A DNA stretch of 41,261 nucleotides from an uncultured Verrucomicrobiales bacterium (lineage in GTDB: Bacteria; Verrucomicrobiota; Verrucomicrobiia; Limisphaerales; UBA1100). How positions within the stretch are numbered: position 1 is the stretch's first letter; every line of letters starts with the position of its first letter. Below the pieces are notes generated by a model. That model searched no databases. It saw only the letters and a list, made by a program, of their open reading frames with translations, and was not told the origin of the DNA. The translations under genes and the position numbers were made by a program. The stretch is taken from NCBI GenBank assembly GCA_913048135.1, contig CAJWVY010000008.1, positions 1 through 41,261 on the forward strand, written 5' to 3'. Shown here one piece after another: positions 1-8,623 of the stretch.

Positions 1-52
1 CGTCAGGCTCATAACCTGAAGGTCGTCGGTTCAAATCCGGCTCCCGCAACCA
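1..52 (+). tRNA. 3' part of initiator tRNA-Met (CAT anticodon), truncated at window start
   Basis: Anticodon loop CTCATAA, T-arm gtcggTTCAAATccggc, acceptor tcccgca + A + CCA; nearly identical to the remembered E. coli initiator 3' half, including A72. Confidence 0.93.
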
Positions 53-60
53 ATTAAAAA

Positions 61-82
61 CCCGGCCTCGGCCGGGTTTTTT
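61..82 (+). terminator. Rho-independent terminator after tRNA
   Basis: CCCGGCC-TC-GGCCGGG inverted repeat followed by TTTTTT, 8 nt after the CCA end. Confidence 0.85.
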
Positions 83-128
83 GTGGCCACATTGATGGCC
101 GCATGAAGAAGTGATTCGTCTAGGGAAG

Positions 129-620
129 CTAACCCTGAATGGCCGCCAACACTTCGGCTGCGTGTTCTTCGGGTTTTACCTTGGGCCAGATTTTCTGAAT
201 CTTGCCCTGCGGATCGATTAGGAAGCTGATGCGATGGATCCCTTCGTATTCCTTGCCCATGAATTTCTTTGGGCCCCAAGATCCGTACGCGTTTACGATC
301 GTTTGATCTTCGTCGGACAATAGTAGGAAAGGTAGGTCGAACTTGGAGATAAATTTGTCGTGCTTAGCTACGGAATCACAGCTGACCCCCAGAACTACGG
401 CATCGGCCTCTTCGAATTGAGCGTGTTCATCCCGGAAAGCACAGGCTTCCTTCGTGCAGCCAGGCGTGTCGTCTTTGGGATAAAAAAACAGAACCACATG
501 ACGGCCCAGAAATTCGTTGAGCGACACTTTGCCGCCGCCGCTTGTTTGCGCAGTAAACGCAGGCGCCTTATCGCCTTCCTTTAATGTTATGTTTGGACTG
601 AATGCCATATGTTTGAACAT
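129..620 (-). CDS. bcp: Thioredoxin-dependent peroxiredoxin, Bcp/AhpC-TSA family (start possibly 608)
   Basis: FFYPKDDTPGCTKEACAFRD motif and full-length family similarity. Confidence 0.95.
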   Translation of the reverse strand: MFKHMAFSPNITLKEGDKAPAFTAQTSGGGKVSLNEFLGRHVVLFFYPKDDTPGCTKEACAFRDEHAQFEEADAVVLGVSCDSVAKHDKFISKFDLPFLLLSDEDQTIVNAYGSWGPKKFMGKEYEGIHRISFLIDPQGKIQKIWPKVKPEEHAAEVLAAIQG

Positions 621-649
621 CTAATGACGGCACCCAACTGTCAAGTCGG

Positions 650-1240
650 TCACTCCTGTTCATCCTCCGGCTGTGCCGCCGGGTGTTCTGAGAATTGGCG
701 AATCCCTTCGCGCACATATAAGACGCCCGTGATTACCGTTGTCACGGCCACCGCGGCGGCCAGAGCCACGGTACCTATTCCAGGCAATTTACAGAGCACC
801 CAGCCAATCAGCACCATCTGAAGCACTGCCGAGGTCTTGCTCATGAATAACGGCTTCACCTCTACGTTGCCCAACACAGCGAACAGTAGCGCGCTGCCGG
901 TCACCACGATAGCATCGCGGCCGATAACCACGCCGGTGAGCCAAAGCGGGATGCGTTGTTCGAAAGGGTTGGATTCAAATTCAATGCTGAGCAAGATCAA
1001 TCCAGAGAACATTAGGAGTTTGTCCGCCAAAGGGTCGAGGTAGGAGCCCAATTGCGTGGCCTGCCCCCGATGCCGGGCCAGATAACCATCCACACCGTCA
1101 CTGATCGTGGCCACCAGAAATGCCGCCATGGCCAGATACCGATGAAGTTCGTCGCCTGTGCGAAAGTAGTAAAGCAATTGAACGACGAAAAAGGGCACGA
1201 GAACTATCCGGCCGATGGTAATTTGATTCGCAGTCGTCAT
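650..1240 (-). CDS. pgsA: CDP-diacylglycerol-glycerol-3-phosphate 3-phosphatidyltransferase
   Basis: CDP-alcohol phosphotransferase motif DGVDGYLARHRGQATQLGSYLDPLADK; N-terminus NQITIGRIVLVPFF. Confidence 0.93.
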   Translation of the reverse strand: MTTANQITIGRIVLVPFFVVQLLYYFRTGDELHRYLAMAAFLVATISDGVDGYLARHRGQATQLGSYLDPLADKLLMFSGLILLSIEFESNPFEQRIPLWLTGVVIGRDAIVVTGSALLFAVLGNVEVKPLFMSKTSAVLQMVLIGWVLCKLPGIGTVALAAAVAVTTVITGVLYVREGIRQFSEHPAAQPEDEQE

Positions 1241-1279
1241 GCCTGTGCCGGCGGATTGGACAAAATCCGCCGCAAAAAA

Positions 1280-2614
1280 TCAACTCATCGCAGCCAAGGC
1301 CTTATCGAATCTTACCAACACCCGGTCCCGCCCCAGCACGGCCATCAGGTCGTAGAGACTGGGCCCCACCTTCACACCGGTGCAGGCGCAGCGCGCGGGC
1401 ATTACAAGCACACGCACTTTGACGTCCAATTCCTCCGCCAACGCCTTCAGCGCCGCCTCCAACGGCTCCGGCGTGAAGTCCTCGACGCCAGCGAACACCT
1501 CGCGCAGGCGCGCAAAGGGTTCCTTGTTGTCCGGCGCAAAGGCCTTGGCAGCCATGGCTTCGTCGTAGTCGAATTCGTCCGTGAAATAAAAACTGCAGAA
1601 CGTCGGTAGATCGTCAACCTGCTTCACCTTGTCCTGACAAGTGCCCAAGGCGGCGGCAATGTAGTCCTCGGTGGCACCCCCGAAATCCACCCCGGCCGCC
1701 ACGGCGCGTTCGCGGTAATCGGCCATCGGCAGAGCGCGCAGGTGCTCGTAGTTCATCCACTGCAGTTTCTCCAAATCAAACCGAGCATTGGCCCGATTGA
1801 TTTGCGGCAGATCAAAGCGCTCGATGATTTCGCTCAACGGCATCACCTGAGAATCGTCCTTGGGCGACCAGCCGAGCAGGCTCAGATAATTGGTCACCGC
1901 ACTGGGCACATAGCCGGCCTGTTGCCAGCCCTCCAGCGAGGCGCCTTCGTCGCGCTTGCTCATCTTGCTGCCGTTGGCATTAAGGATCAGCGGGATATGC
2001 GCGAACTGCGGCGGCTCCACGTCGAACGCGCGAAACAGTGCGATATGCTTGGCGGTGTTGGATAGATGATCTTCACCACGAATCACGTGTGTGATGCCCA
2101 TCTCGATGTCGTCCACCACGTTAACCAAATGAAACACCGGTTTGCCGTCCGAACGCACGATCACGAAGTCGGGCTGTTCCTGTTCGCGATCGGTCAATTC
2201 CCGCACCACATCGCCGCAGATCAAATCCGGAATGGTCACCGCCTCGCGCTGCATGCGAAACCGGATGGCGCCGTCGTCCTCATAGGCGAGCCCCTTGGCC
2301 TTCAGCTCCTCCACGCGCCGCGCATAGATCTCCGCGCGCTGGGATTGATAATACGGCCCACGATCACCCACGCTGTCGCCGGCCGGATCGTTGCTAGCCG
2401 GGCCTTCATCCCAGTCCAGCCCCAGCCAGCGCAGGCCCTCGAGAATCACATTGATTGCCTCAGGCGTGTTACGTTCCTCATCCGTGTCCTCCACGCGCAG
2501 CACAAATTTGCCGCCTGCATGACGGGCATAGAGCCAATTAAACAACGCCGTGCGGGCACCTCCAATATGCAGATACCCAGTGGGACTCGGCGCAAATCGT
2601 ACGCGGACACTCAT
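1280..2614 (-). CDS. gltX: Glutamyl-tRNA synthetase
   Basis: RFAPSPTGYLHIGGARTALFNWL, RVEDTD, KMSKRDEGASL; ATG at 2614 overlaps the panE stop (ATGA). The ORF extends to 2656. Confidence 0.96.
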   Translation of the reverse strand: MSVRVRFAPSPTGYLHIGGARTALFNWLYARHAGGKFVLRVEDTDEERNTPEAINVILEGLRWLGLDWDEGPASNDPAGDSVGDRGPYYQSQRAEIYARRVEELKAKGLAYEDDGAIRFRMQREAVTIPDLICGDVVRELTDREQEQPDFVIVRSDGKPVFHLVNVVDDIEMGITHVIRGEDHLSNTAKHIALFRAFDVEPPQFAHIPLILNANGSKMSKRDEGASLEGWQQAGYVPSAVTNYLSLLGWSPKDDSQVMPLSEIIERFDLPQINRANARFDLEKLQWMNYEHLRALPMADYRERAVAAGVDFGGATEDYIAAALGTCQDKVKQVDDLPTFCSFYFTDEFDYDEAMAAKAFAPDNKEPFARLREVFAGVEDFTPEPLEAALKALAEELDVKVRVLVMPARCACTGVKVGPSLYDLMAVLGRDRVLVRFDKALAAMS

Positions 2615-3579
2615 GGGCGCGGAAGATAACGGGTCAGCTTTTCCAAAACAACACAAAGCGCCTCCAGCCGCGGTATGGTGGCGCCTGCTGCCTGTGCCCG
2701 CCGCAGTGGTTCCAGAAATAAACTTTCCAACTCCATCGACCGGCCGAGTTGGAAATCAATTACGGTCGAGGCGTAATACGCTCCCATGGCTCGGGTATTG
2801 ATCACCATCCGATCGGCAAGCGCCGGAGACAGGATAATCTCTTGGGCGGCGGCAGCCTCAATGAGTTCCTGCATCAACGCGCGCACCTCCCCTTCCCAAC
2901 GGGGATCAGCCAACAGGCGATCCGTCGGCCAGGGTGCCCCCAATTGTTCAGGCAGTTTTCCAGACTGCAGCGCGTCCCATCCGGCGGCTGCGGCAACGCC
3001 CAATCCGTTGAAGGGAATGTTCCACATCAATTTACCCCACAAGCCTTCGTCCAAACGATCGACCACCTCGCAGGGCACTCCGGCTTTCTGAAATAAATCT
3101 GCAATGGCCTGCGTGCGCGACAATGCGGGCCGGCCGAATTCGCCCAGCACAATTTTACCAAATCCCTGATGTGCCACCACCCCGGGCGCGGTGCGGTTCA
3201 AGCACACAAAACACAAGCCTGCCAGAATCTGTTCGGGATCAAAGAGTGCGGCCAACTGTTCGCAGTTGCCCAAACCGTTTTGCAGACAAGCGATGGCCGT
3301 GTCCGGCCCCGTTAATGGCCTGATCAATTCCTGGTAGCGGTCGTTGGCGGTGGTTTTCAGGCCCACGAGGACGAGATCGCATTCGCCGATTGTTTCGGGT
3401 CGCTGATGACAATGCGGCTCCACCGTGACGGTTTCCTCACCGCTATCAATCCGAATGCCGTTGGACCGCACCATATCGTAATCGGTGCGCAACAGCAGAT
3501 GCACCTCGGCACCGGCGCGGTGCAGCAAGCCACCGTAGTAGCCTCCCAACGCGCCCACGCCAACCACGCCGATCTTCAT
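2611..3579 (-). CDS. panE: 2-dehydropantoate 2-reductase (ketopantoate reductase family)
   Basis: MKIGVVGVGALGGYYGGLLHRAGAEVHLL Rossmann motif; family layout incl. LWGKLMWNIPFNGL. Confidence 0.9.
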   Translation of the reverse strand: MKIGVVGVGALGGYYGGLLHRAGAEVHLLLRTDYDMVRSNGIRIDSGEETVTVEPHCHQRPETIGECDLVLVGLKTTANDRYQELIRPLTGPDTAIACLQNGLGNCEQLAALFDPEQILAGLCFVCLNRTAPGVVAHQGFGKIVLGEFGRPALSRTQAIADLFQKAGVPCEVVDRLDEGLWGKLMWNIPFNGLGVAAAAGWDALQSGKLPEQLGAPWPTDRLLADPRWEGEVRALMQELIEAAAAQEIILSPALADRMVINTRAMGAYYASTVIDFQLGRSMELESLFLEPLRRAQAAGATIPRLEALCVVLEKLTRYLPRP

Positions 3580-3605
3580 GCGGTTAATCTACGAAAAATG
3601 AAGCC

Positions 3606-3634
3606 ACAAAAAAAGGCGCCCCTTGCGGGGCGCC
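3606..3634 (-). terminator. Rho-independent terminator downstream of HU gene
   Basis: On the minus strand GGGCGCCCCGCAAGGGGCGCC followed by a T run. Confidence 0.8.
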
Positions 3635-3652
3635 CGTGAGAATTTGTTTCAG

Positions 3653-3940
3653 TTAGCCGAGGATTTCTTCCTTGGCGGCTTTCAGGAACGTGAATTTCAG
3701 CTTGGTCTTGGCCGGCACATCGATCTCTTTGCCTTCGTTCGGGCCGAAGCGCATGACCATTTTGCGGGCCTTGGTTTGACGCACGCTCACTTTGCCCACA
3801 CCGGGAATCGTGAAGCCGTCCTTCGCATTGTCGTAAGCCAGGCTCGCCACCGCTTCCAGCGCGGCTTTGGCCTGCGCCTTGGAAATGTCGGCCGCCTCGG
3901 CCACGGCAGCAATCGTTTGGGTTTTCGTCAGTTTCGCCAT
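3653..3940 (-). CDS. HU-family DNA-binding protein
   Basis: MAKLTKTQTIAAVAEAADISKAQAKAALEAV...IPGVGKVSVRQTKARKMVMRFGPNEGKEIDVPAKTKLKF; ATG at 3940. Confidence 0.92.
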   Translation of the reverse strand: MAKLTKTQTIAAVAEAADISKAQAKAALEAVASLAYDNAKDGFTIPGVGKVSVRQTKARKMVMRFGPNEGKEIDVPAKTKLKFTFLKAAKEEILG

Positions 3941-4125
3941 TTGTTTTTCTCCTTTGGTTAAGATTTGTCGCCCTGCGACTGCCCGCAGTAAACGGACGTT
4001 TCGGGCCAATCAGCAAGGGAAAAACTGGTCTTCTCACCAAAAGATATTCGCAAATAACCCTGTTTTTTCAGCACAAGCTTGACTTGACAGCCTGTGCGGA
4101 GAACATCGCCGGCAGTTCCGGCACC

Positions 4126-5019
4126 ATGGAAAAAGTCCCTGAAAAAATCACCCTCGGCCTGTTGCAGCACGCGTGTGATCCCAATCCAGCGCAGAATCTG
4201 GATTACGCGCTAAACGCCGCAAAAAACGCGGCTCAAGCCGGCGCTCAGATCATTTGCACGCAGGAACTCTTTGCCTCCCAGTACTTTTGCCAATCCGAAA
4301 CCCACGAGCATTTTGACCTCGCCGAACCCATTCCGGGCCCGAAAACCACGGCATTTCAGGAATTAGCCCGCACCGAGGGTGTGGTGATCGTCGCTTCGCT
4401 ATTCGAGAAACGGGCCGCCGGATTGTACCATAATTCCGCCGTCATTATTGATGCCGACGGTTCCCTGCTTGGTACCTACCGGAAAATGCATATCCCGGAT
4501 GATCCGCTGTACTACGAGAAGTTTTACTTCACCCCAGGCGATCAGGGCTTCCGCGCGTGGGAAACCGCCTACGGTCGCATTGGCGTGTTGATCTGCTGGG
4601 ACCAGTGGTTCCCCGAAGCCGCCCGCCTGACCGCCTTGGCCGGAGCCGAGCTAATCCTGTACCCCACCGCCATCGGCTGGCATCCCGCCGAGAAAGCCGC
4701 TGAAGGCAAAGCCCAGCACGCCGCCTGGCAGACTATTCAGCGCGGCCACGCCATCGCCAACGGCTGTTATGTGGCCGCCGTTAACCGCGTCGGCCATGAA
4801 GCCCCGGGCGGCGGCGCGGGACTGGAATTCTGGGGCCAAAGCTTTGCCTGCAATCCGAGCGGCGAACTCATCGCCCAAGGCAGCGTGGATCAAAACGAAA
4901 CGGTGCTGGTGGAAATAGACCGCGCCCAAGTCAACGAAGCCCGCACCCACTGGCCTTTCCTGCGAGACCGCAGGATCGACGCATACGACGGCATCACCCG
5001 ACGTTTTCTGGATTCATGA
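4126..5019 (+). CDS. aguB: N-carbamoylputrescine amidohydrolase (nitrilase family); ORF opens at 4084
   Basis: Glu-Lys-Cys nitrilase motifs: TQELFASQYFCQ, YRKMHIPDDPLYYEKFYFTPGD, GVLICWDQWFPEAAR. Confidence 0.9.
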   Translation: MEKVPEKITLGLLQHACDPNPAQNLDYALNAAKNAAQAGAQIICTQELFASQYFCQSETHEHFDLAEPIPGPKTTAFQELARTEGVVIVASLFEKRAAGLYHNSAVIIDADGSLLGTYRKMHIPDDPLYYEKFYFTPGDQGFRAWETAYGRIGVLICWDQWFPEAARLTALAGAELILYPTAIGWHPAEKAAEGKAQHAAWQTIQRGHAIANGCYVAAVNRVGHEAPGGGAGLEFWGQSFACNPSGELIAQGSVDQNETVLVEIDRAQVNEARTHWPFLRDRRIDAYDGITRRFLDS

Positions 5020-5810
5020 ACTACCGCGGCCGCCTAGCCCCCACGCCCACCGGCTATCTGCACCTGGGCCACGCCCGTACGTTCTGGATCGCCCATGAGC
5101 GTGCCCGAGCCGCCGGTGGCACGCTGCTGTATCGCAATGAGAATTTGGATTCTGCCCGCTGCAAACCGGAATACACCGAGGCCGCCATGGAAGACTGCCG
5201 CTGGATCGGCCTAAACTGGGAAGGCGATGTCCTTCATCAATCCGGTCGATTGGACCTGTATCGGGAGGCTTTCGAACAGCTCAAGCAATCGGGTTACTTG
5301 TTTCCCTGCACCTGCACCCGGCGCGATCTGGAAAACGCCGTTGCCGCGCCGCACGGTGAAGGCGGTGAAACGATTTACCCCGGTACTTGCCGTGAACAAA
5401 CCACGCCACCCGAAGCCGACTGTAACTGGCGTTTCCGTGTACCTGACGGAGAGCACGTCACATTCGAAGACGCGCACTATGGCCCGCAACAGTTCGTGGC
5501 CGGGCGCGATTTCGGAGATTTCCCCGTGTGGCAGAAAAACGGCATGCCCTCCTATCAACTCGCCGTCGTGGTGGACGACGCAGCTCAGGAAATCACTGAG
5601 GTTGTCCGCGGGGCAGATCTACTCGTCTCCACCGCACGCCAGCTCCTTCTCTACCGTGCTCTCGAACTAATCGCCCCAGCGTTTTATCACTGTGACCTGA
5701 TGCTTGATGCCGAAGGCAATCGCCTTGCCAAACGTAACAAAGCACTCAGTCTACGCGAATTACGAACTAACGGGAAAACTCCGGAAGAAGTGCGAAAAGA
5801 ATGGATTTAG
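5016..5810 (+). CDS. gluQ: Glutamyl-Q tRNA(Asp) synthetase (GluRS-like)
   Basis: RLAPTPTGYLHLGHARTFW, zinc-type CTCTRRD...YPGTCR, VVDDAAQEITEVVRGADLL, RLAKRNKALSLREL; lacks the GluRS anticodon-binding domain. Confidence 0.9.
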   Translation: MNYRGRLAPTPTGYLHLGHARTFWIAHERARAAGGTLLYRNENLDSARCKPEYTEAAMEDCRWIGLNWEGDVLHQSGRLDLYREAFEQLKQSGYLFPCTCTRRDLENAVAAPHGEGGETIYPGTCREQTTPPEADCNWRFRVPDGEHVTFEDAHYGPQQFVAGRDFGDFPVWQKNGMPSYQLAVVVDDAAQEITEVVRGADLLVSTARQLLLYRALELIAPAFYHCDLMLDAEGNRLAKRNKALSLRELRTNGKTPEEVRKEWI

Positions 5811-6160
5811 TCCCCACCCTCGTTACTGAGTGCGTGCCCTGGAAAAGTACACATCGGCGGATTGGTCAACCCGGTCACCACATAAAGACCTCCGCTTGGA
5901 CAATTTGTGGAAACACCTTCAGCCAAATACTCAACTATTTCAGCAAACGTCACTGGCGCATCCATCGGCTTTGCATTGTCCAATTGCCACAAACGCATGG
6001 CCTTATCAATTTCACGCAGGTTTTTTACACACTTTTGAATACTGAGATCCTGTTTCTCAGAAACGGTATAAGGAATCAAAATAGCGACCCCCACCATCAA
6101 AATCGCTAATATGATTAGGCCATCGAGCACACCAAAACCACGTTGTGATATGGGGTCCAA
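5807..6160 (-). CDS. Divergent type II/IV pseudopilin-like protein (TTG start proposed at 6160; annotated ORF opens at 6217)
   Basis: QRG^FGVLDGLIILAILMVGVAILIP prepilin-like N-terminus; tail CPSGGLYVVTGLTNPPMCTFPGHAL is paralogous to the upstream pseudopilin; GAGGA 9 nt before TTG. Confidence 0.75.
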   Translation of the reverse strand: MDPISQRGFGVLDGLIILAILMVGVAILIPYTVSEKQDLSIQKCVKNLREIDKAMRLWQLDNAKPMDAPVTFAEIVEYLAEGVSTNCPSGGLYVVTGLTNPPMCTFPGHALSNEGGD

Positions 6161-6165
6161 GGGGG

Positions 6166-6528
6166 CTAATCCTCTAATTCTTCTTCCACCTGCAGTGTGT
6201 GCCCCACTGTTGAACAAGTCGGCTTATCGGAGACCGTGCCCAAAGTATAAACACCTCCAGCCGGACAACGAGGGATCCCATCCTTAAAATACTCCGCCAA
6301 ATCCTCCATTGAGACCTCGGCATCGTCAGCCTTCCTTTTCTCAAAAGACCACTGAATGATGGCTGATTCGATGACCTGCAAGTTCGCTTTACAGCCATTT
6401 ACTTGCGCATTCTTCTTCGCCTTAAGCAAATTTGGAATAGCGACCGCCGCCAAGAGTCCGATGATCGCAACCACGATCATAATCTCCACCAATGTAAACC
6501 CGCGCTGAATGTGTGATTGAATTTTCAT
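6166..6528 (-). CDS. Type II secretion/type IV pilus pseudopilin
   Basis: QRGFTLVEIMIVVAIIGLLAAVAIPNLLKAKKNA N-methylation motif. Confidence 0.95.
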   Translation of the reverse strand: MKIQSHIQRGFTLVEIMIVVAIIGLLAAVAIPNLLKAKKNAQVNGCKANLQVIESAIIQWSFEKRKADDAEVSMEDLAEYFKDGIPRCPAGGVYTLGTVSDKPTCSTVGHTLQVEEELED

Positions 6529-6575
6529 ATCCCCTTACAAATTTTCTAGCATATACGTCTGAGCAGATCAACTCG

Positions 6576-7604
6576 TTACACTAATCTCGCATCCGGCACA
6601 CAGGCCGGGCAAGCTTCCACCCAATGACCTTGCTCCAACTCAAGGAAGGGCGGCTTGGTTTTAAGCACTTCATCCGAATATTCCAACCCACTTCGGGGGC
6701 AAAAACGACAACCTTCGGGCGGATCAATTGGCGAAGGCACATCACCTTCGAGAATCACGCGCTCGGGCTTATGAGTGGGGTCGGGCACAGGAATAGCTGA
6801 TATCAATGCCTTGGTGTATGGATGGACTGGGTTTGAATAAATCTCAGCCGCCGGCGCCAATTCTACAATGCGCCCTAGGTACATAACTGCAATCCGATCA
6901 CTGATATGCTTTACCACAGCAAGATCATGCGAAATGAAGAGATAACTCAGTCCCATGTCCCGCTGTAGTTCCATCAGCAAATTAAGCACCTGACTTTGGA
7001 TCGACACATCCAAAGCACTCACCGGCTCATCACAAATCAGCAATTTCGGCTTTAAAGCCAATGCTCGCGCGATACCGATGCGTTGCCGCTGCCCACCGGA
7101 GAATTCGAATGGAAACCGGTTCATTGCGGATTCCGACAAGCCGACCTTAGTCAGCAATTCCGCCACCCATTCCCGCCTCTCCTCGCGAGTACCCATCCCG
7201 TGAATCACAAACGGTTCCTCCACAATCGTTCCGATGGTATGTCGCGGATTCAGAGACTCATACGGATCCTGAAAAATCATTTGTATCTCGCGCCGATAAG
7301 GTTTCAATTGGCCTCGTGACATTGAGGCTAAATCAACCCCCTCAAAACGGATCGCTCCCTCAGTAGGTTCATAAAGTCGTGCAATCGTTTTACCAAACGT
7401 ACTCTTACCACAACCGCTTTCTCCAACCAATCCGAGGGTTTCTCCATGCTCTATGGATAGACTCACCCCGTCCACAGCCTTACATGAAGCCAATGCACGC
7501 CGGAATACTCCGCCCTTAACCGGAAAATGCATCCGGAGGTCTTCCGTTTTTAAAATGGGGGTCGACGTATCCATCACGTACATACCGGACAGGCTTCCAC
7601 CCAA
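6576..7604 (-). CDS. Peptide ABC transporter ATP-binding protein (OppF/YejF C-half type)
   Basis: Walker [13 protein letters not shown], signature [15 protein letters not shown], Walker [13 protein letters not shown], oligopeptide C-terminal RFCPRSG. Confidence 0.95.
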   Translation of the reverse strand: MGGSLSGMYVMDTSTPILKTEDLRMHFPVKGGVFRRALASCKAVDGVSLSIEHGETLGLVGESGCGKSTFGKTIARLYEPTEGAIRFEGVDLASMSRGQLKPYRREIQMIFQDPYESLNPRHTIGTIVEEPFVIHGMGTREERREWVAELLTKVGLSESAMNRFPFEFSGGQRQRIGIARALALKPKLLICDEPVSALDVSIQSQVLNLLMELQRDMGLSYLFISHDLAVVKHISDRIAVMYLGRIVELAPAAEIYSNPVHPYTKALISAIPVPDPTHKPERVILEGDVPSPIDPPEGCRFCPRSGLEYSDEVLKTKPPFLELEQGHWVEACPACVPDARLV

Positions 7605-8623
7605 TGACCGGATGAAATTTCTACAAAGTCCGGTCTTACTTCTAGATGATGCGGTTCATAATCCCTCTCACTTCGAGGACAGAAACGGCAACCGGGCCGG
7701 AGTTCATTCAAGGCCGGCACCATGCCATCGATAGTAGTGAGTCGCGACTTTGGAACCCCATTGAGTCGCGGAATGGAACTTAGCAAACCCTGCGTATAGG
7801 CGTGTCGCGGATTGGCAAATAACTCCTTAGCATCTCCCCGCTCCACCACGCGCCCGGCGTACATAACACACACCTCATCACAAGTTTCGGCAATCACACC
7901 GAGATCGTGTGTAATGAGGATGATCGACATCCCCAGATCCCGTTGCAGTGATTTCATCAAATCCAAAATCTGCGCTTGGATGGTCACATCGAGTGCCGTG
8001 GTTGGCTCATCGGCAATGACCAGTTCCGGGCCACACGCCAAGGCAATGGCGATTACCACGCGCTGCCGCATGCCGCCGGACAGTTGATGCGGATATTCGG
8101 TGGCACGTATTTCCGGTGACGGAATACCCACCTTATCGAGCATCTCCACCGCCCGATTCCATGCAACGTCCGGCTCGAGATCGTTGTGCTGAGTGAGCAC
8201 TTCACAGATTTGTTTGCCAATGGTATGCACGGGATTCAGGGCCGTCATCGGTTCCTGAAAAATCATGCTGATACGATTCCCGCGAATGGACCGCATGTCA
8301 TCGCGCGGCAAAGTGGCGAGGTTCACCCCGTCAAACTGCACGTTGCCCTGAAGAATCTTCCCCATCGGCTGCGGCAGCAACCGCATGATGCTCATGGCAG
8401 TGACGCTCTTGCCGCAACCGCTTTCTCCCACAATCCCCAAGGTACGACCGCGCCGAACATCAAAGCTCACGCCATCCACCGCGGTCAATTGACCGGCATC
8501 GGTGTCGAACGCCGTGACGAGGTTGCGCACCTCCAGCACGTTATCTGATGCGGCGTCGGACACGTTAATCGAGCTTGTACTTATCGAACACCCGAATGGA
8601 CGCAGCCCCGGAAGCTTTGCCAT
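7574..8623 (-). CDS. Peptide ABC transporter ATP-binding protein (OppD/YejF N-half type); a GTG start just after the upstream stop is possible
   Basis: Walker [40 protein letters not shown]. Confidence 0.95.
   Translation of the reverse strand: MAKLPGLRPFGCSISTSSINVSDAASDNVLEVRNLVTAFDTDAGQLTAVDGVSFDVRRGRTLGIVGESGCGKSVTAMSIMRLLPQPMGKILQGNVQFDGVNLATLPRDDMRSIRGNRISMIFQEPMTALNPVHTIGKQICEVLTQHNDLEPDVAWNRAVEMLDKVGIPSPEIRATEYPHQLSGGMRQRVVIAIALACGPELVIADEPTTALDVTIQAQILDLMKSLQRDLGMSIILITHDLGVIAETCDEVCVMYAGRVVERGDAKELFANPRHAYTQGLLSSIPRLNGVPKSRLTTIDGMVPALNELRPGCRFCPRSERDYEPHHLEVRPDFVEISSGHWVEACPVCT

Noticed and set aside
1280-5810. Two GluRS-like genes close together as a possible duplication
   Set aside because: They are distinct families (full GluRS versus GluQ-RS lacking the anticodon-binding domain) on opposite strands; not a recent duplication.
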